From contig CAIQRS010000216.1 in assembly GCA_903874275.1 (NCBI GenBank), positions 1-39,656 of the forward strand: a DNA stretch of 39,656 nt, read 5' to 3'. Positions within the stretch are counted from its first letter, which is position 1, and every line of letters starts with the position of its first letter. Positions 19,768 through 26,443 of this stretch are shown piece after piece. Below the pieces are notes generated by a model. The model was not told where the DNA came from and ran no database searches. It was given only the letters and a program-made list of their open reading frames with translations. Source of the stretch: an uncultured Anaeromyxobacter sp. (GTDB lineage Bacteria > Myxococcota > Myxococcia > Myxococcales > Anaeromyxobacteraceae). The translations under genes were made by a program, and so were the position numbers.

Positions 19768-21413
19768 GGCCTTCGCGGGCAGCTGGCCGGCGGCGTGTTC
19801 CCGTTGCAGGCCCCGGGGGTCCCGGGCCCGGCGCCAGCACAGGCGAAGTTGCTGGTCGCGTCCTCCCCCTCGGGCAGGATCCGCTCGACCGATCGGCCGG
19901 TGCAGCGCAGGGAGGGGGCCGCCCAGCCGAACCCGGAGACCACGGCCCCGGCCGGCGACTCGAGCGCGATGGCCGGGGCCCGGTCGTCGGCGAGCCCCCC
20001 GGCGAGCGAGGTGGCGCCGCAGTGGAAGAGGGGAACTCCCGCCGGCAGCGGGTAGCGCCCGTCCCAGCCTCCCCCCACGACGAGGCCGTGGCCTCCGGGA
20101 GGGATGGCGCCCCCCTTCGGCTCGAGGGTGCAGCGGCTGACCGCGCCGCTGGCGCTCCGCTTGGCGAGCTTCCAGCCGGCGAGGTCGGCGTCGCCGCTGC
20201 CCAGGTTGGCGACTTCCACGTATTCCCCGCCGGCTTGCGGGGAGGCCGCGTCGGCCAGCACCTCGGTGACGACGGGGCGCGCCGCGGCGGAGCCGGTGAC
20301 CGCGATCATCCAGGGACCGGGCGCGGCGGCGTTGCCGGCCAGGTCCTCGGCCAGGAGTCGGACCTTCACTCGCCGTCCAGGGCAGAGGCCGGACGCCGTG
20401 ACCGCGGCCGGGCAGCGGGTGGGGGCGCCGCAGGGGTCGTGCCCGGGGCAGGGCACGAACTCCCCCCAGGCGACGAGGCTCCCCGGGACGTCGGGGAGCG
20501 ACCCGCAGCCCTCGCCGAGCCGCTCCACCGCCACCTCGACCCCGAGGCGGGTCACCTCCGAGGCGTCGGCGGCCAGGGAGATGGCGGTGTCGGCCGGGAG
20601 GACCCGCACCGAGGCCACGGCGACCTCGGGCGCCCGGTCGTCGCGGCAGGAGGCCGCCAGGATGGGCGGCAGCGGGGGCGGACGGTTCCCTCCCACGTCG
20701 CGGACCCCGTCGAGCAGGGGGGCGAAGGGACCGGAGGGGAGCGGCCCGTCGAGGGCCAGGGCGAGGACGTCGGGGGAGACGGTCCGGGCCCGGCCCGCGA
20801 CGCCCTTCACCGAGAGCGAACCGGTGACGGCCTCCGAGAACCCGATGCGGATCTCCCTGAGGTTCGACGGGGCCGGGCCGTGGGGAGGCGTGATCCACCG
20901 CGCCGCCGGCGGGAGCCTGTCCGGCATGGGGCCGGTGCGGAAGGTGGTGGCGAAGGCGCGCTTCCGCCCGGTGGGGTCCATGACGGCGCGGCCGCTCACG
21001 CTGCGGATTCCGGTGCCGACCACGACGGCGTAGGTGCCCAGGGGCTGGAGCGGCGCCTCCGGGACGACCTCGGCCGCGGCGCCCCCCTCGGCGAGCACGA
21101 CGCGGGCCGGGACCACCGCCACGCCCGGTCCGATGCCGGTGGCGGAGGCCGCCGCGGTGGCCGCCGACTTCGCGTCCGCCTCGGTGGCCAGCGCCAGGAA
21201 GCGTCCGTCCTCGACCCCGGACGGCTCGACCGGCTCGCTGAACCGGACCGAGATCCCGGGGGCGTCGGGGGCGATCCCCTCCCCTTCCGGCGCCACCGAC
21301 GTCACGCGCGGCGCGGGGTCGGGCTCGGATGGGCCACAGGCGGCCAGCGTCCCGGCAGCCAGCGCCGTCGTGGCCAGCGCGACGGCGGCGAGGGTGGTTG
21401 CGCGCTTCTTCAC
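19761..21413 (-). CDS. Lipoprotein with Ig-like and lamin-tail domains
   Basis: A 550-residue surface lipoprotein. The signal peptide ends in the lipobox LAAC with C26. Two Ig-like SbsA/Big_5-type domains are suggested by VTSVAPEGEGIAPDAPGISV followed by RFSEPV, and by ITPPHGPAPSNLREIRIGFSEAV. A further domain with paired cysteines (CPGHDPCGAPTRCP) follows, and the C-terminus has a lamin-tail domain (VVTEVLAD, GGEYVEVANLGSGDADLAGWKL) that ends in a cysteine-rich tail (CNGN..SCPRRPY). The GTG start at 21413 has a GGAGGAG site upstream and overlaps the stop of the gene before it (GTGA). Lamin-tail domains are common on extracellular proteins and nucleases; no nuclease motif is seen. Function unknown. 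Confidence 0.75.
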   Translation of the reverse strand: MKKRATTLAAVALATTALAAGTLAACGPSEPDPAPRVTSVAPEGEGIAPDAPGISVRFSEPVEPSGVEDGRFLALATEADAKSAATAAASATGIGPGVAVVPARVVLAEGGAAAEVVPEAPLQPLGTYAVVVGTGIRSVSGRAVMDPTGRKRAFATTFRTGPMPDRLPPAARWITPPHGPAPSNLREIRIGFSEAVTGSLSVKGVAGRARTVSPDVLALALDGPLPSGPFAPLLDGVRDVGGNRPPPLPPILAASCRDDRAPEVAVASVRVLPADTAISLAADASEVTRLGVEVAVERLGEGCGSLPDVPGSLVAWGEFVPCPGHDPCGAPTRCPAAVTASGLCPGRRVKVRLLAEDLAGNAAAPGPWMIAVTGSAAARPVVTEVLADAASPQAGGEYVEVANLGSGDADLAGWKLAKRSASGAVSRCTLEPKGGAIPPGGHGLVVGGGWDGRYPLPAGVPLFHCGATSLAGGLADDRAPAIALESPAGAVVSGFGWAAPSLRCTGRSVERILPEGEDATSNFACAGAGPGTPGACNGNTPPASCPRRPY

Positions 21414-22042
21414 GGTCTCCTCCTTCCGGAGAACAGTCCCCCGGTGAGCTCGTCGAGCTCGGCTGTGATCTCGTCGATCTGGTTCTCCCGCTCGGCGCGC
21501 CCCGTGGCCTCGCGCGGCGGGTCGAGCGCCAGCTGGACGAGCAGCCGGCGCCGCTGGAAGTAGAGCTTGGTGGCGCGGCGGACCCGCTCGGCGCGCCGGT
21601 CGATGAGGCGGGAGGCCGTCCAGGCGGCCGCCGGCTCGTCGCGGGAGAAGACCAGCTGGTCGAGGTCCCAGCTCAGGCGGACCCCGAACTGGGTGGACGG
21701 GTTCAGGCGCAGGTAGTCGGACTCGACCGTGCCGGTGACACCCACCACCCGCGTGTCCCGCTCGGTGCGGCTGGCGTCGAGGGAGACGCGGGGCAGCCAG
21801 TGGGCGCTGCGGGGGCGGGCCACCCAGGCGCGCAGGCGGTCCGGGTCGATGCCGTCGTGGTCGGCAGCGGCCCGCTGCACCTCGGCGACGGGTGGGTCGG
21901 CGGCGGCGACCACGGAGAGGACCCGCTGGCCGTCGAGCCGCGCCAGGGCGGCAGGATCGGCTGCGGGCGGCCCTGGGTGCGACGGCGGCGGCGAGAGGGC
22001 CGCCGGCGGGGCGGCGAGGAGGAGGGCGAGGAGGAGGCGCAC
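21410..22042 (-). CDS. Exported protein of unknown function, TolC-like segment
   Basis: A 210-residue protein starting at GTG 22042 with a hydrophobic signal (VRLLLALLLAAPPAALS). The middle has an outer-membrane-like strand pattern (FGVRLSWDLDQLVFSRDE), and the C-terminal third is helical and rich in arginine and leucine (RATKLYFQRRRLLVQLALDPP, then AERENQIDEITAELDELTG). This combination resembles the helical and strand pieces of TolC-type proteins, but it is much too short to be one. The frame is open to 22141 with no similarity there, so the start is uncertain. It is coupled by GTGA to the downstream lipoprotein, so the two probably act together in the envelope. Confidence 0.6.
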   Translation of the reverse strand: MRLLLALLLAAPPAALSPPPSHPGPPAADPAALARLDGQRVLSVVAAADPPVAEVQRAAADHDGIDPDRLRAWVARPRSAHWLPRVSLDASRTERDTRVVGVTGTVESDYLRLNPSTQFGVRLSWDLDQLVFSRDEPAAAWTASRLIDRRAERVRRATKLYFQRRRLLVQLALDPPREATGRAERENQIDEITAELDELTGGLFSGRRRP

Positions 22043-22236
22043 GGGCGGGGCAGGAGCACGTGGCGGGCCAGCGGCGTCGCCGGTCTCCAGGCCGTTCCTC
22101 GGCGCCGACCGGGCCGCGCCGCGGACCTGGGGTCGCGTCACGAACTCCTGGCCGGGCCGCCCTCGCGCGAACTGCTTGATCCGCTTTCGCCTCCGGGCGA
22201 TCTTCCCGCCCGTCGTTCCACAGCCGGGAGGTTCTC
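22043..22236. other. Divergent intergenic region, 194 bases
   Basis: This is the divergent gap between the exported-protein gene (minus) and the DUF4337-like gene (plus). It probably holds promoters for both. I see no convincing -35/-10 pair, no RNA gene and no repeat. The minus-strand frame of the exported protein stays open to 22141, so its start may lie further upstream than chosen. Confidence 0.4.
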
Positions 22237-22761
22237 GTGGCGGAGCAGAAGGAGAAGTGGATCCAGTGGGTGGCGCTCACCACCACCATCCTGGCGGTCA
22301 GCGCGGCCATCAGCTCGCTGAAGGGCGCCAACTTCGCCACGCAGGTCCAGCTCAAGAACACGCAGGAGGCGAACCGCTGGGCCTACTACCAGGCGAAGAG
22401 CCTGAAGCAGAACCTGGCCGAGTTGGAGCGGGAGCACATGGGGGTGCTGGCGCTGGAGGCCCGCACGCCCGAGGGGCGCGGCCAGGCCGAGAAGGCGCTC
22501 CACCGCGCCACCGGGGAGGCGCAGCGCTACGAGACGGAGAAGCGGGAGATCAAGATCGAGGCGGAGAAGCTCGCCACCGAGCAGGCCGAGCTGAAACGGC
22601 ACGGGGGCTCGTTCGGCCTGGCCGTGATGCTGCTGCAGATCGCCATCATGATGTCGTCGGTGGGCGCGCTCATCAAGAAGCCAGTCATGTGGTACGTCGG
22701 GCTCCTGTTCGGCGCGGGCGGGCTGGGGTACATGGCGAACGGCCTGTGGGGGTGGTTCTAG
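22237..22761 (+). CDS. DUF4337-like membrane protein
   Basis: A 174-residue protein with one N-terminal membrane helix (WIQWVALTTTILAVSAAISS), a soluble charged helical middle (about 30-120, with KNTQEANRWAYYQAKSLKQN), and two C-terminal helices (FGLAVMLLQIAIMMSSVGAL and MWYVGLLFGAGGLGYMANGL). This layout, with 'WAYYQAKS' after the first helix, fits the DUF4337 family of unknown function. The GTG start has GGGAG upstream. The stop is followed at once by a perfect 7-bp hairpin. Confidence 0.75.
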   Translation: MAEQKEKWIQWVALTTTILAVSAAISSLKGANFATQVQLKNTQEANRWAYYQAKSLKQNLAELEREHMGVLALEARTPEGRGQAEKALHRATGEAQRYETEKREIKIEAEKLATEQAELKRHGGSFGLAVMLLQIAIMMSSVGALIKKPVMWYVGLLFGAGGLGYMANGLWGWF

Positions 22762-22777
22762 GTCCGCGGCGCGGACC
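22761..22777 (+). terminator. Hairpin after the DUF4337-like gene
   Basis: Perfect inverted repeat GGTCCGC (22761-22767), loop GGC, GCGGACC (22771-22777). It begins at the last base of the DUF4337-like stop codon. There is no T-run. It may be a terminator, or the first member of the hairpin-rich stretch that continues to 22985. Confidence 0.4.
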
Positions 22778-22794
22778 GTCGGGCAGATCACACC

Positions 22795-22985
22795 AAGGAG
22801 GGGTTCACATGGTGAACCGCGACAGGGATGTCGCGTTTCGTCCGGGCGAAACTCCCCCGAGCCGCCCGGTGCGGGAGGCAGGCCAGCCGCCAGGCGGGGA
22901 GGAGGTGAGCGGGCGGTACGCGGGGAACCCGGTCGTGGGCCAGACCTGCTCCGTCTACTGCGTAGACGTCGCTGTATGAGGCGAC
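22795..22985 (+). other. Hairpin-dense region, candidate structured RNA
   Basis: Three perfect hairpins abut without a spare base: stem GGTTCAC/GTGAACC with loop ATG (22802-22818), stem GCGACA/TGTCGC with GNRA-type loop GGGA (22819-22834), and stem GTTTCG/CGAAAC with loop TCCGGG (22835-22852). A fourth, CGTCTAC/GTAGACG with loop TGC (22952-22968), and a weaker GTCGC/GCGAC (22968-22985) close the region; the middle is very G+C-rich with several possible pairings. An excellent Shine-Dalgarno (AAGGAGG, 22795-22801) precedes the first hairpin, whose loop is an ATG. This could be a structured RNA, a translational switch for a small peptide, or a DNA binding site. I cannot match it to a known RNA family. 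Confidence 0.55.
22809..22979 (+). CDS. Possible 56-residue peptide gene
   Basis: AAGGAGG at 22795-22801, eight bases before ATG 22809, is one of the best ribosome binding sites in the window. The frame encodes 56 residues: a charged, proline-rich N-terminal part ([27 protein letters not shown]) and a short C-terminus with two cysteines and Ser/Thr ([13 protein letters not shown]). That leader-plus-small-core outline is reminiscent of ribosomally made, modified peptides, but no modification enzyme is nearby. Against it being coding, third-position GC (about 82%) is lower than in neighbouring genes, and the sequence is dominated by inverted repeats. It overlaps the convergent cysteine desulfurase by 25 bases. 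Confidence 0.35.
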   Translation: MVNRDRDVAFRPGETPPSRPVREAGQPPGGEEVSGRYAGNPVVGQTCSVYCVDVAV

Positions 22986-24130
22986 ATCTCCCTCAGCTTG
23001 GTCGCCTTCTCGACGACCAGCCGCGCCGCGTGGTCCACCTCCTCCTCGGTGTTGAAGCGGCCGAGGCCGAAGCGGATGGAGGAGTGGGCGAGCTCGTCGG
23101 AAACCCCCATGGCCCGCAGGACGTACGACGGCTCGAGCGATGCCGAGGTGCACGCCGACCCGCTGCTCACCGCCACGTCCCTCATGGCGATCATGAGCGC
23201 CTCCCCCTCCACGTGGGCAAAGCTCAGGTTCAGGTTCCCGGGCAGCCGCCGTTCGAGGCTTCCGTTCACCGTCACCCGATCGAGCCCGGCCAGGATGGCC
23301 CGGCGCAGCCGCTCCCGCAGCGCCAGGATGCGCGGCGCCTCTGCGGGCATCTCCTCGCGCGCCAGCGCAGCCGCCCTCCCGAACCCCACGATGCCGGGCA
23401 CGTTGAGCGTCCCGGAGCGGTAGCCGCGCTCGTGCCCTCCCCCGTCGATCTGCCCGAGGAGCCGCGCCCGGGGGCGGCGCCGCACGTAGAGCGCCCCCAC
23501 TCCCTTCGGCCCGTACATCTTGTGCGCCGAGAGCGAGACCAGGTCGGCGCTGGCCGCCTCCACGTCGAAGGGGATCCGCCCCAGCGACTGCACCGCGTCG
23601 GTGTGGAAGAGGACCCCCTTCTCGCGGGTGATCCGCCCGATCTCCTCCACGGGAAGCACCGTCCCCACCTCGTTGTTGGCGTGCATCACCGAGACCAGCA
23701 CGGTGTCGGGGCGGATGGCGGCGCGCACCGCCTCGGGGTCCACGAGGCCCTCCCGGCTCACCGGCAGCACGGTCACCTCGAACCCCTCGCGCGCCAGTGC
23801 CGCCATCGGGTCGAGCACGGCCTTGTGCTCGATGGCGGTGGTGACCAGGTGGCGCCCCTTCGCGGCGTGGAAGCGGGCCACCCCCTTCACGGCCAGGTTG
23901 TCCGACTCGGTGGCGCCGCTCGTCCAGACGATCTCGCGGGCGGTCGCGCCGATGAGACGCGCCACCTCCTCGCGCGCCTCCTCGACCGCCTCCTCGGCCT
24001 TCCAGCCGAAGGAGTGGCTCTTCGAGGCGGCGTTTCCGAAACGTTCCGTGAAGTACGGGAGCATGCCCTCGAGGACGCGCGGGTCGACCTGCGTCGTCGA
24101 GTGGCAGTCCATGTAGATGGGGAGCTTCAT
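22955..24130 (-). CDS. iscS: Cysteine desulfurase (IscS/NifS type)
   Basis: A 391-residue PLP enzyme that takes sulfur from cysteine for Fe-S cluster and thio-cofactor synthesis. Visible: N-terminal [21 protein letters not shown], substrate histidine region [13 protein letters not shown] lysine K204 in [24 protein letters not shown], and the sulfur-accepting loop [21 protein letters not shown] with C327. The 'SSGSACTS' loop and overall length indicate the class I IscS/NifS group. No iscR, iscU or other cluster-assembly gene is next to it. A -10-like TATAGA (24153-24148) lies 17 bases before the ATG. The final codons are inside a perfect inverted repeat (22952-22968). Confidence 0.93.
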   Translation of the reverse strand: MKLPIYMDCHSTTQVDPRVLEGMLPYFTERFGNAASKSHSFGWKAEEAVEEAREEVARLIGATAREIVWTSGATESDNLAVKGVARFHAAKGRHLVTTAIEHKAVLDPMAALAREGFEVTVLPVSREGLVDPEAVRAAIRPDTVLVSVMHANNEVGTVLPVEEIGRITREKGVLFHTDAVQSLGRIPFDVEAASADLVSLSAHKMYGPKGVGALYVRRRPRARLLGQIDGGGHERGYRSGTLNVPGIVGFGRAAALAREEMPAEAPRILALRERLRRAILAGLDRVTVNGSLERRLPGNLNLSFAHVEGEALMIAMRDVAVSSGSACTSASLEPSYVLRAMGVSDELAHSSIRFGLGRFNTEEEVDHAARLVVEKATKLREMSPHTATSTQ

Positions 24131-24184
24131 TGCGTTCCGGCCTGGGTTCTATAACGAAGGTTTCCCCCGGGCCACAGGGTGGTT

Positions 24185-25573
24185 ATGTTCAAGGGACACA
24201 TGCGGATCCTCACCCGAATCCTGGTCGCGGCCCTCACCGTCGCCGCCGTGGCCTGGCTGCCCGACCTGGCGGCCAGCGGCTCCACCGGTGCGACCACCGA
24301 CCTCGGGCTCGGCACGCTGCTCGCCGAGGGGTCCTTCCTCGCCTACGTGGTGGCCTTCGGCGGCGGCGTCCTCACCAGCCTCACCCCCTGCGTCTACCCG
24401 CTCATCCCCATCACCGTCTCCATCTTCGGGGCCCGCGAGGCCTCGTCCCGTCGCCACGCCATGGCGCTCTCCGGGCTCTACGTTCTCGGCATCGCCATCA
24501 CGTACTCGGCGCTGGGCGTGGGCGCGGCCCTCACCGGCAAGGCCTTCGGCAGCGTGATGCAGAACCCGCTCGTGATCGGCGGGGTCGCGCTGGTCTTCGC
24601 CACCATGGCCGCATCCATGTTCGGCGCCTTCGAGCTGCAGCTCCCCCCCTCGGTGCAGGCCCGGCTGCAGGCCGTGGGCGGGGCGGGCTACCTGGGCGCG
24701 CTCGGGATGGGGCTCGTCGCCGGCGTCATCGCCGCGCCTTGCACGGGGCCGGTGCTGGCCGCCGCGCTCGCCTTCGTGGCCACCAAGGGCTCGGTGGCCT
24801 TCGGCGTGGGCATCATGTTCGCCTACGCCATGGGGCTCGGCCTCCTCTTCTTCCTCATCGGCGCCTTCTCGGTGTCGCTCCCCAAGAGCGGTCCCTGGAT
24901 GGACACCGTGAAGAGCGTCTTCGGCGTGGCGCTTCTCGCCGCCGCCGGCGTCTTCCTGAAGGACTCGCTGCCGGCCCTGCAGCCCATCTTCCTCGCCTCC
25001 CGAACCGCCGCCCTGGCCGCGGCCGGCCTGGCCGGAGCGGGCGTGCTTCTCGGCGCCTTCAGCGGGAGCTTCCACGGCCCGGCCCTGCACAAGCTCGCCA
25101 AGGGGGCGGGCGTGGCGCTCGTGGTGGGCGGGATCGTCTACGCCTCGGGCGCCGCCTCGGCGCGAGCCCGCGTCCGGGGCGAGCACCTCGCCTGGCACTT
25201 CCACCAGGACGAGATGGCCGCCATCGCCCAGGCCCGCGCCCAGGGCAAGCCGGTCATCATCGACTTCTGGGCCGACTGGTGCACCGCCTGCAAGGAGCTC
25301 GACAAGACCGCCTGGGCCGACCCGCGCGTGCAGGCGGCGGCGGGGCGCTTCGTCACCCTCAAGATGGACGGCACCCACGACACCGACGCCTTCCAGAAGG
25401 TCTTCGACAAGTACGCCGTGGTGGGCATGCCCACGGTGGTCTTCATCGACTCGGCGGGGCGCGAGGTCCCCCAGCGCATCACCGGGGCCGTCGAGGCCGA
25501 GGAGATGCTCAAGTACCTCGAGTCGGTGGACCGGACCTGCAGCCCGGCGATCGCCTGCGTCACCCGCTGGTAG
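24185..25573 (+). CDS. DsbD-type thiol:disulfide interchange protein (no alpha domain)
   Basis: A 462-residue membrane protein carrying electrons from the cytoplasm to the periplasm. After an N-terminal hydrophobic segment, the DsbD/CcdA-type transmembrane domain has the paired cysteines in LTPCVYPLIPIT (C69) and AAPCTGPVLAAAL (C186). The C-terminal thioredoxin domain follows, with DFWADWCTACKELDKTAW (C366, C369) and the cis-proline motif VGMPTVVF. The N-terminal immunoglobulin-like alpha domain of E. coli DsbD is absent. Partners could be DsbC- or CcmG-like proteins elsewhere. Possible starts are ATG 24185 (used), GTG 24179 and ATG 24200. It is divergent from iscS with about 54 bases between. 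Confidence 0.85.
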   Translation: MFKGHMRILTRILVAALTVAAVAWLPDLAASGSTGATTDLGLGTLLAEGSFLAYVVAFGGGVLTSLTPCVYPLIPITVSIFGAREASSRRHAMALSGLYVLGIAITYSALGVGAALTGKAFGSVMQNPLVIGGVALVFATMAASMFGAFELQLPPSVQARLQAVGGAGYLGALGMGLVAGVIAAPCTGPVLAAALAFVATKGSVAFGVGIMFAYAMGLGLLFFLIGAFSVSLPKSGPWMDTVKSVFGVALLAAAGVFLKDSLPALQPIFLASRTAALAAAGLAGAGVLLGAFSGSFHGPALHKLAKGAGVALVVGGIVYASGAASARARVRGEHLAWHFHQDEMAAIAQARAQGKPVIIDFWADWCTACKELDKTAWADPRVQAAAGRFVTLKMDGTHDTDAFQKVFDKYAVVGMPTVVFIDSAGREVPQRITGAVEAEEMLKYLESVDRTCSPAIACVTRW

Positions 25574-25594
25574 CCGGCCCGGCTCCCGGCCCGA

Positions 25595-26227
25595 CTAGAA
25601 GACCTTCCAGGTGACCACGGCCACGATCTCGCCCAGGAGCTTCTCGTCCAGGCCCGGGATCCTCGCGCTCCCCGTGGCCCAGCGGACCCACAGCCCCGCC
25701 CTCGCACCGAGGGTGACGTCCCTGGCCACCGGCACCTCGTAGGCCAGGCCCAGGCGCGGGACGAACCCGAGCCCCATGTCGCGCTGCATGGCCCACTCGA
25801 GCCCGAGGTCGAGCGTGACGCTCACCAGGCCCGGGCCCGCCGACGCGGTCCATCCCACTCCGGGCGCGACCAGGAGCCCCAGGTTGGAGCGGTTCTCGGG
25901 GTAGATCCAGGTCGCGCCGAAGTCGAACCATGGCCCGGCCACGAGCCGGAATCCGGCCCGGCTCCCGGCGTCCCCGGCCAGTTCCCGCCGCCACACCAGC
26001 CCGAGCACCATCTCCCCGGTGGTCCATCCCAGTCCCACGGTCCCGCCCAGGTCGTTCCACTCGTCGAGCCCCTGGGCGTAGGTGAGCGCCACCCCCGGAT
26101 AGCCGGCCTCGGTCAGCCAGGCGGCGCCCCCCGGCCCGAGCGCTCCCGCGCCCACCAGCGTGACCGGGGCCTGGGGAGAGGGGGCGGCGGCGAGGGCGAG
26201 GGCGAGCAGCGCGGTGGCGAGGGTCAT
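25595..26227 (-). CDS. Outer-membrane beta-barrel-like protein
   Basis: A 210-residue exported protein. Signal peptide at 1-18 (MTLATALLALALAAAPSPQA), then alternating strands rich in G, W, L and V (GTVGLGWTTGEMVLGLVWRRE; GFRLVAGPWFDFGATWIYPE; VSVTLDLGLEWAMQ; LGARAGLWVRWA) and a C-terminal strand ending in phenylalanine (EIVAVVTWKVF), the typical signal for BAM-mediated insertion. The family is not recognised and no catalytic motif is seen. It is convergent with the DsbD-like gene 21 bases away and divergent from tRNA-Leu. Confidence 0.65.
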   Translation of the reverse strand: MTLATALLALALAAAPSPQAPVTLVGAGALGPGGAAWLTEAGYPGVALTYAQGLDEWNDLGGTVGLGWTTGEMVLGLVWRRELAGDAGSRAGFRLVAGPWFDFGATWIYPENRSNLGLLVAPGVGWTASAGPGLVSVTLDLGLEWAMQRDMGLGFVPRLGLAYEVPVARDVTLGARAGLWVRWATGSARIPGLDEKLLGEIVAVVTWKVF

Positions 26228-26258
26228 GGGGCTGGCATCCTAGCCGCTCCGAATGGCG

Positions 26259-26288
26259 TTGACACCGGGCCGCTCCCCCCGCTAGAGA
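26259..26288 (+). promoter_or_regulatory. Possible promoter of tRNA-Leu
   Basis: A perfect -35 box TTGACA (26259-26264) lies upstream of the tRNA. The best -10 is TAGAGA at 26283-26288 (18-base spacer), which matches the consensus poorly. The position, 13 bases before the tRNA 5' end, is right for a tRNA promoter. Confidence 0.45.
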
Positions 26289-26301
26289 GGGGCCCACCTC
26301 C

Positions 26302-26388
26302 GCCCAGGTGGCGAAATTGGTAGACGCACTAGATTCAGGGTCTAGCGGCTGAAAGGCCATGGAGGTTCGAGTCCTCTCCTGGGCACCA
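26302..26388 (+). tRNA. tRNA-Leu (anticodon CAG)
   Basis: A class II tRNA with acceptor stem GCCCAGG/CCTGGGC, discriminator A and encoded CCA (26386-26388). The D-arm region is GGCGAAATTGGTAGACGC. The anticodon stem CTAGA/TCTAG encloses the loop TTCAGGG with anticodon CAG at 26336-26338. A long variable arm (CGGCTGAAAGGCCATG) and the T-loop GTTCGAGTC follow. The long variable arm and the acceptor fit leucine. It reads CUG, expected to be a dominant leucine codon in this GC-rich genome. Confidence 0.96.
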
Positions 26389-26395
26389 TGATTCC

Positions 26396-26420
26396 GGGGC
26401 GGCCGTTGACCGGCCGCCCC
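26396..26420 (+). terminator. Terminator hairpin of tRNA-Leu
   Basis: Perfect 10-bp inverted repeat GGGGCGGCCG (26396-26405) and CGGCCGCCCC (26411-26420) with loop TTGAC, starting eight bases after the tRNA CCA. It is followed by GAGTTGCATATTC, not a T-run. The loop and the first base of the 3' arm also spell TTGACC, a possible -35 box for argC. Confidence 0.6.
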
Positions 26421-26442
26421 GAGTTGCATATTCATGCAACTC
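26406..26442 (+). promoter_or_regulatory. Candidate argC promoter with ArgR operator (ARG box)
   Basis: A perfect 9-bp inverted repeat, GAGTTGCAT (26421-26429) and ATGCAACTC (26434-26442), separated by ATTC, ends one base before the argC ATG. Its T-rich core TTGCATATTCATGCAA resembles the pseudo-palindromic ARG boxes bound by ArgR. A possible promoter is TTGACC (26406-26411), 17 bases, TATTCA (26429-26434). The operator would cover the -10 box and the start site, giving simple repression by the ArgR encoded at the end of this operon. The AT-rich palindrome stands out sharply from its GC-rich surroundings. Confidence 0.6.
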
Positions 26443-26443
26443 C

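Noticed and set aside
22835-22852. CRISPR-repeat-like end (GTTTCG...CGAAAC)
   Set aside because: Only one copy is present, with no spacer-repeat periodicity and no cas genes in the window.
22795-22985. Known riboswitch (cobalamin or c-di-GMP type)
   Set aside because: The conserved boxes of these classes are not found, and the following gene is on the opposite strand. The hairpins are reported as unexplained instead.
26228-26301. Small gene in the gap before tRNA-Leu
   Set aside because: The gap is short and contains a TTGACA box suitable for the tRNA promoter; no frame with a ribosome site was seen.
26302-26388. Integration site at tRNA-Leu
   Set aside because: No integrase, no direct repeat of the tRNA 3' end, and the arginine genes that follow are core metabolism with normal base composition.
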